A DNA stretch of 7,409 nucleotides from Thermoleophilia bacterium (GTDB lineage: Bacteria; Actinomycetota; Thermoleophilia; Gaiellales; Gaiellaceae), in NCBI GenBank assembly GCA_014534295.1, contig JACVRU010000094.1, forward strand, positions 1 through 7,409. Direction: 5' to 3'. Below, piece by piece: positions 6,224 through 7,409 of the stretch (within the stretch, counting starts at the first letter, position 1; each line of letters begins with the position of its first letter). The translations under genes and the position numbers were made by a program. The notes beneath the pieces are model-generated. The model searched no databases and was not told the origin of the DNA. It was given only the letters and a program-made list of their open reading frames with translations.

Positions 6224-6380
6224 ATTTCTTGTGGCGGGAGCTCTTGGCGCGGGTCGAGGTGACGTCGGGCGGCGTGCTCGCGTCGTGCAGCTCGTGGTCG
6301 GTCGGCGTCATCAGTCCCTGGCTCCGTCGCGCGGAGAAGTCCTTGCCGAAGCGCGCCATCCGGCGGAAGAAGCGGTTCAT
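6198..6380 (-). CDS. Small basic hypothetical protein, 60 residues
   Basis: I do not recognise this protein. It fills the gap between the Rieske and phosphoribosyltransferase genes. Evidence that it is real: ATG at 6380 has an AGAGG Shine-Dalgarno sequence 6 nt upstream (6391-6387), nearly every codon ends in G or C (phenylalanine is always TTC, asparagine AAC, aspartate mostly GAC), and the composition is balanced rather than the R/G/A-only pattern of shadow frames. Seen: a basic, aromatic N-terminus (M-N-R-F-F-R-R-M-A-R-F-G-K-D-F), a polar T/D/H/E middle, and a lysine/arginine-rich C-terminal third. It has no membrane helix, no cysteine and no signal peptide; it could bind nucleic acid or a membrane surface through the N-terminal amphipathic stretch. 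Its 3' end overlaps the Rieske 3' end by 26 nt, and its start is 41 nt from the divergent phosphoribosyltransferase start. Confidence 0.55.
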   Translation of the reverse strand: MNRFFRRMARFGKDFSARRSQGLMTPTDHELHDASTPPDVTSTRAKSSRHKKSTADRWNQ

Positions 6381-6405
6381 GCGGAGCCTCTACCCGCGGG
6401 CTGCG

Positions 6406-6413
6406 TTTGTATT
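6406..6413. promoter_or_regulatory. Shared AT-rich promoter patch between two divergent starts
   Basis: TTTGTATT is the only AT-rich patch in the 41 nt between ATG 6380 (minus) and ATG 6422 (plus). Read plus, TGTATT ends 8 nt before the phosphoribosyltransferase ATG, the same gap as between TAACTT and GTG 674; no Shine-Dalgarno sequence is visible, suggesting a leaderless mRNA. Read minus, it gives AATACAAA, a -10-like element upstream of the small ORF and its AGAGG site. No clear -35 box on either strand. Confidence 0.3.
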
Positions 6414-6421
6414 CCGGTGCG

Positions 6422-7054
6422 ATGAGGCGCTTCCGGAACCGGGCCGAGGCGGGCCGCGCGCTCGCCGCGGAGCTCGGCGCCTATGCCGGCCGCGACGACG
6501 TGCTCGTGCTCGGGCTGCCGCGCGGAGGCGTCCCCGTCGCCGCGCAGGTGGCGCTTGCGCTCGGCGCGCCGCTGGACGTTTTCCTCGTGCGGAAGCTCGG
6601 TGTCCCGGGCCGCGAGGAGCTCGCGTTCGGGGCGATCGCCTCGGGAGGCGCGCGCGTCCTCAACCGCGACGTCGTCGCGACGCTCGGGATCGACCCGGAG
6701 ACGGTCGAGAAGGTGGTCGCCCGCGAGCGGGCCGAGCTCGAGCGCCGGGCCGCGGCGTACCGCGGGACGGCCGAGCCGCCGGACGTGGGCGGGCGCGTCG
6801 TGATCCTCGTCGACGACGGGCTCGCGACCGGCGCGAGCATGCGCGCCGCCGTCGAGGCGGTCCGCGAGCTGGGGCCGTCGCGCGTCGTCGTCGCGGTCCC
6901 CGCGGCGGCACCGCAGACGTGCGAGGAGCTCGCTCCGGCGGTGGACGAGGTCGTCTGCCTGCTGACGCCCGAGCCGTTCTTCGCCGTCGGCATGTGGTAC
7001 CAGGACTTCTCCGAGACGACGGACGACGAGGTCCGTGCACTCCTCGATGGCTGA
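6422..7054 (+). CDS. Phosphoribosyltransferase-family protein
   Basis: A 210-residue type I phosphoribosyltransferase-fold protein (the group seen in predicted phosphoribosyltransferases next to, or fused with, dienelactone-hydrolase-type proteins). Seen: L-G-L-P-R-G-G-V-P-V-A (about residues 30-40), a V-R-K-L-G-V-P segment (56-62), the PRPP-binding loop V126-V-I-L-V-D131-D132-G-L-A-T-G137-A-S-M and the C-terminal F-F-A-V-G-M-W-Y-Q-D-F-S signature (about 186-197). The two acidic residues and the T-G of the PRPP loop are intact, so PRPP binding is plausible. The accepting base is not known for this group and the fold also occurs in regulators. ATG 6422 is preferred over the in-frame TTG 6407 because homologues begin close to R-x-F-x-N-R-x-E-A-G and a -10-like patch sits just upstream. 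It overlaps the next start by 8 nt, so the two genes are probably co-translated. Confidence 0.88.
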   Translation: MRRFRNRAEAGRALAAELGAYAGRDDVLVLGLPRGGVPVAAQVALALGAPLDVFLVRKLGVPGREELAFGAIASGGARVLNRDVVATLGIDPETVEKVVARERAELERRAAAYRGTAEPPDVGGRVVILVDDGLATGASMRAAVEAVRELGPSRVVVAVPAAAPQTCEELAPAVDEVVCLLTPEPFFAVGMWYQDFSETTDDEVRALLDG

Positions 7055-7409
7055 GGTGAAGCTCGAGCTCGCGGGTGCCCCTGCCGGAGCGACCCTCACC
7101 GAGCCGGGCGGGTCGCGCGGCCTCGTCCTCTTCGCCCACGGCAGCGGCTCGAGCCGCTTCAGCCCGCGGAACCGCGCCGTGGCGGAGGTGTTCCACGCGG
7201 CCGGCTTCGGGACGCTCCTGATCGACCTGCTGCCGGAGGAGGGCCTGGCCGACCGCCGCTTCGACATCGAGCTACTCGGCGGGCGCGTCGCCGCCGCGGT
7301 CGACGGGGCTTAGCAGCGCGGCCGGCCGCTCGGGCTTTTGGGCGCGAGCACCGGCGCCGCGGCCGCCCTCGTCGCGGCCGCCGAGCGGCCGGGGCCCGTG
7401 CGCGCCGTC
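7047..7409 (+). pseudogene. Alpha/beta hydrolase (dienelactone-hydrolase-like) with in-frame TAG, runs off the window
   Basis: From ATG 7047 the first 88 codons read as the N-terminal part of an alpha/beta hydrolase: a V-L-F-A-H31-G-S-G-S-S oxyanion-hole loop, R-N-R-A-V-A, a L-L-I-D-L-L strand, and R-F-D-I-E-L-L, all typical of the proteins paired with this phosphoribosyltransferase. Codon 89 is TAG (7311-7313). Past it, the same frame continues as family sequence: P-L-G-L-L-G-A-S-T-G with the nucleophile serine at 7347, then A-A-A-A-L-V-A-A-A-E-R-P to the window edge. The stop therefore falls between the oxyanion loop and the catalytic serine, and the 88-residue product cannot be an active hydrolase. 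The interpretation is a pseudogene by point mutation, an assembly error (GGGG and TTTT runs flank the site), or readthrough. ATG 7047 is preferred over GTG 7035; it overlaps the phosphoribosyltransferase stop by 8 nt. Confidence 0.65.

Noticed and set aside
6407..6421. TTG 6407 as start of the phosphoribosyltransferase
   Set aside because: It adds five residues not expected from the family and falls within the AT-rich promoter-like patch.
7035..7046. GTG 7035 as start of the hydrolase
   Set aside because: It adds only M-H-S-S and its GAGG lies just 3 nt upstream, too close; ATG 7047 gives the usual N-terminus.
5239..7059. 606-codon plus-strand ORF through the Rieske and phosphoribosyltransferase genes
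   Set aside because: It is an arginine/alanine/glycine-rich shadow frame; the two enzymes with intact motifs lie in another frame.
2820..7313. TAG reassigned as a sense codon across the genome, to explain the in-frame TAGs
   Set aside because: TAG ends the YbhN-type gene (4385) and the Rieske gene (6221) at the normal family C-terminus, and reading on would give antisense or meaningless tails. Only local readthrough remains possible; a search for a CUA-anticodon tRNA would settle it.

Overview
The window is very GC-rich (by eye clearly above 70%), strongly biased to G/C at third codon positions, and tightly packed. It has GTG and TTG starts, a promoter placed so close to a start that the mRNA would be nearly leaderless, and gene families typical of actinobacteria: an MmpL-type transporter, an Rv3368c-like nitroreductase, a GerMN/Gmad2 lipoprotein, and a phosphoribosyltransferase next to a dienelactone-hydrolase-type protein. 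I infer an actinomycetotal chromosome, possibly a deep lineage such as Thermoleophilia. The phylum is fairly likely; the class is a guess. I see no rRNA, tRNA, CRISPR array, insertion sequence or phage gene.

Layout. (1) 2-640 (+): the 3' part of a family 2 glycosyltransferase with a Rossmann-like tail. (2) 674-4387 (+): a three-gene run consisting of an MMPL/RND transporter, a nitroreductase-family flavoprotein and a YbhN/LPG-synthase-type multi-pass membrane protein. The genes overlap by 20 and 4 nt and are probably read from one promoter whose -35 box contains the glycosyltransferase stop codon. (3) 4376-5206 (-): a GerMN-Gmad2 lipoprotein, convergent with and overlapping the YbhN-type gene by 12 nt. 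(4) 5222-6223 (+): a Rieske non-heme iron oxygenase alpha subunit, divergent from the lipoprotein gene with only 15 nt between the inferred starts and a 12-bp perfect palindrome at the junction. (5) 6198-6380 (-): a small basic 60-residue ORF filling the only apparent gap. (6) 6422-7054 (+): a phosphoribosyltransferase, then an alpha/beta hydrolase from 7047 that meets an in-frame TAG and, beyond it, continues in the same frame to the window edge.

How the genes may work together. The transporter, flavoprotein and YbhN-type protein look like one transcription unit. Transporter plus YbhN suggests handling of a lipid or lipid-linked substrate at the membrane, but the substrate is not visible. 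The Rieske oxygenase has the complete iron-ligand set and a glutamate at the bridging position, as reported for carnitine/choline-type oxygenases; no ferredoxin or reductase partner is present. The phosphoribosyltransferase and hydrolase are a known pairing.

What deserves a second look is translation rather than a new defence or mobile system. Two intact-looking enzymes (nitroreductase, Rieske) have no ATG, GTG or TTG at the position where their conserved domains need to begin, and a third (the hydrolase) carries a TAG in a frame that is otherwise conserved on both sides. Unusual initiation, recent mutation and assembly error are all possible. The sequence alone does not decide between them.
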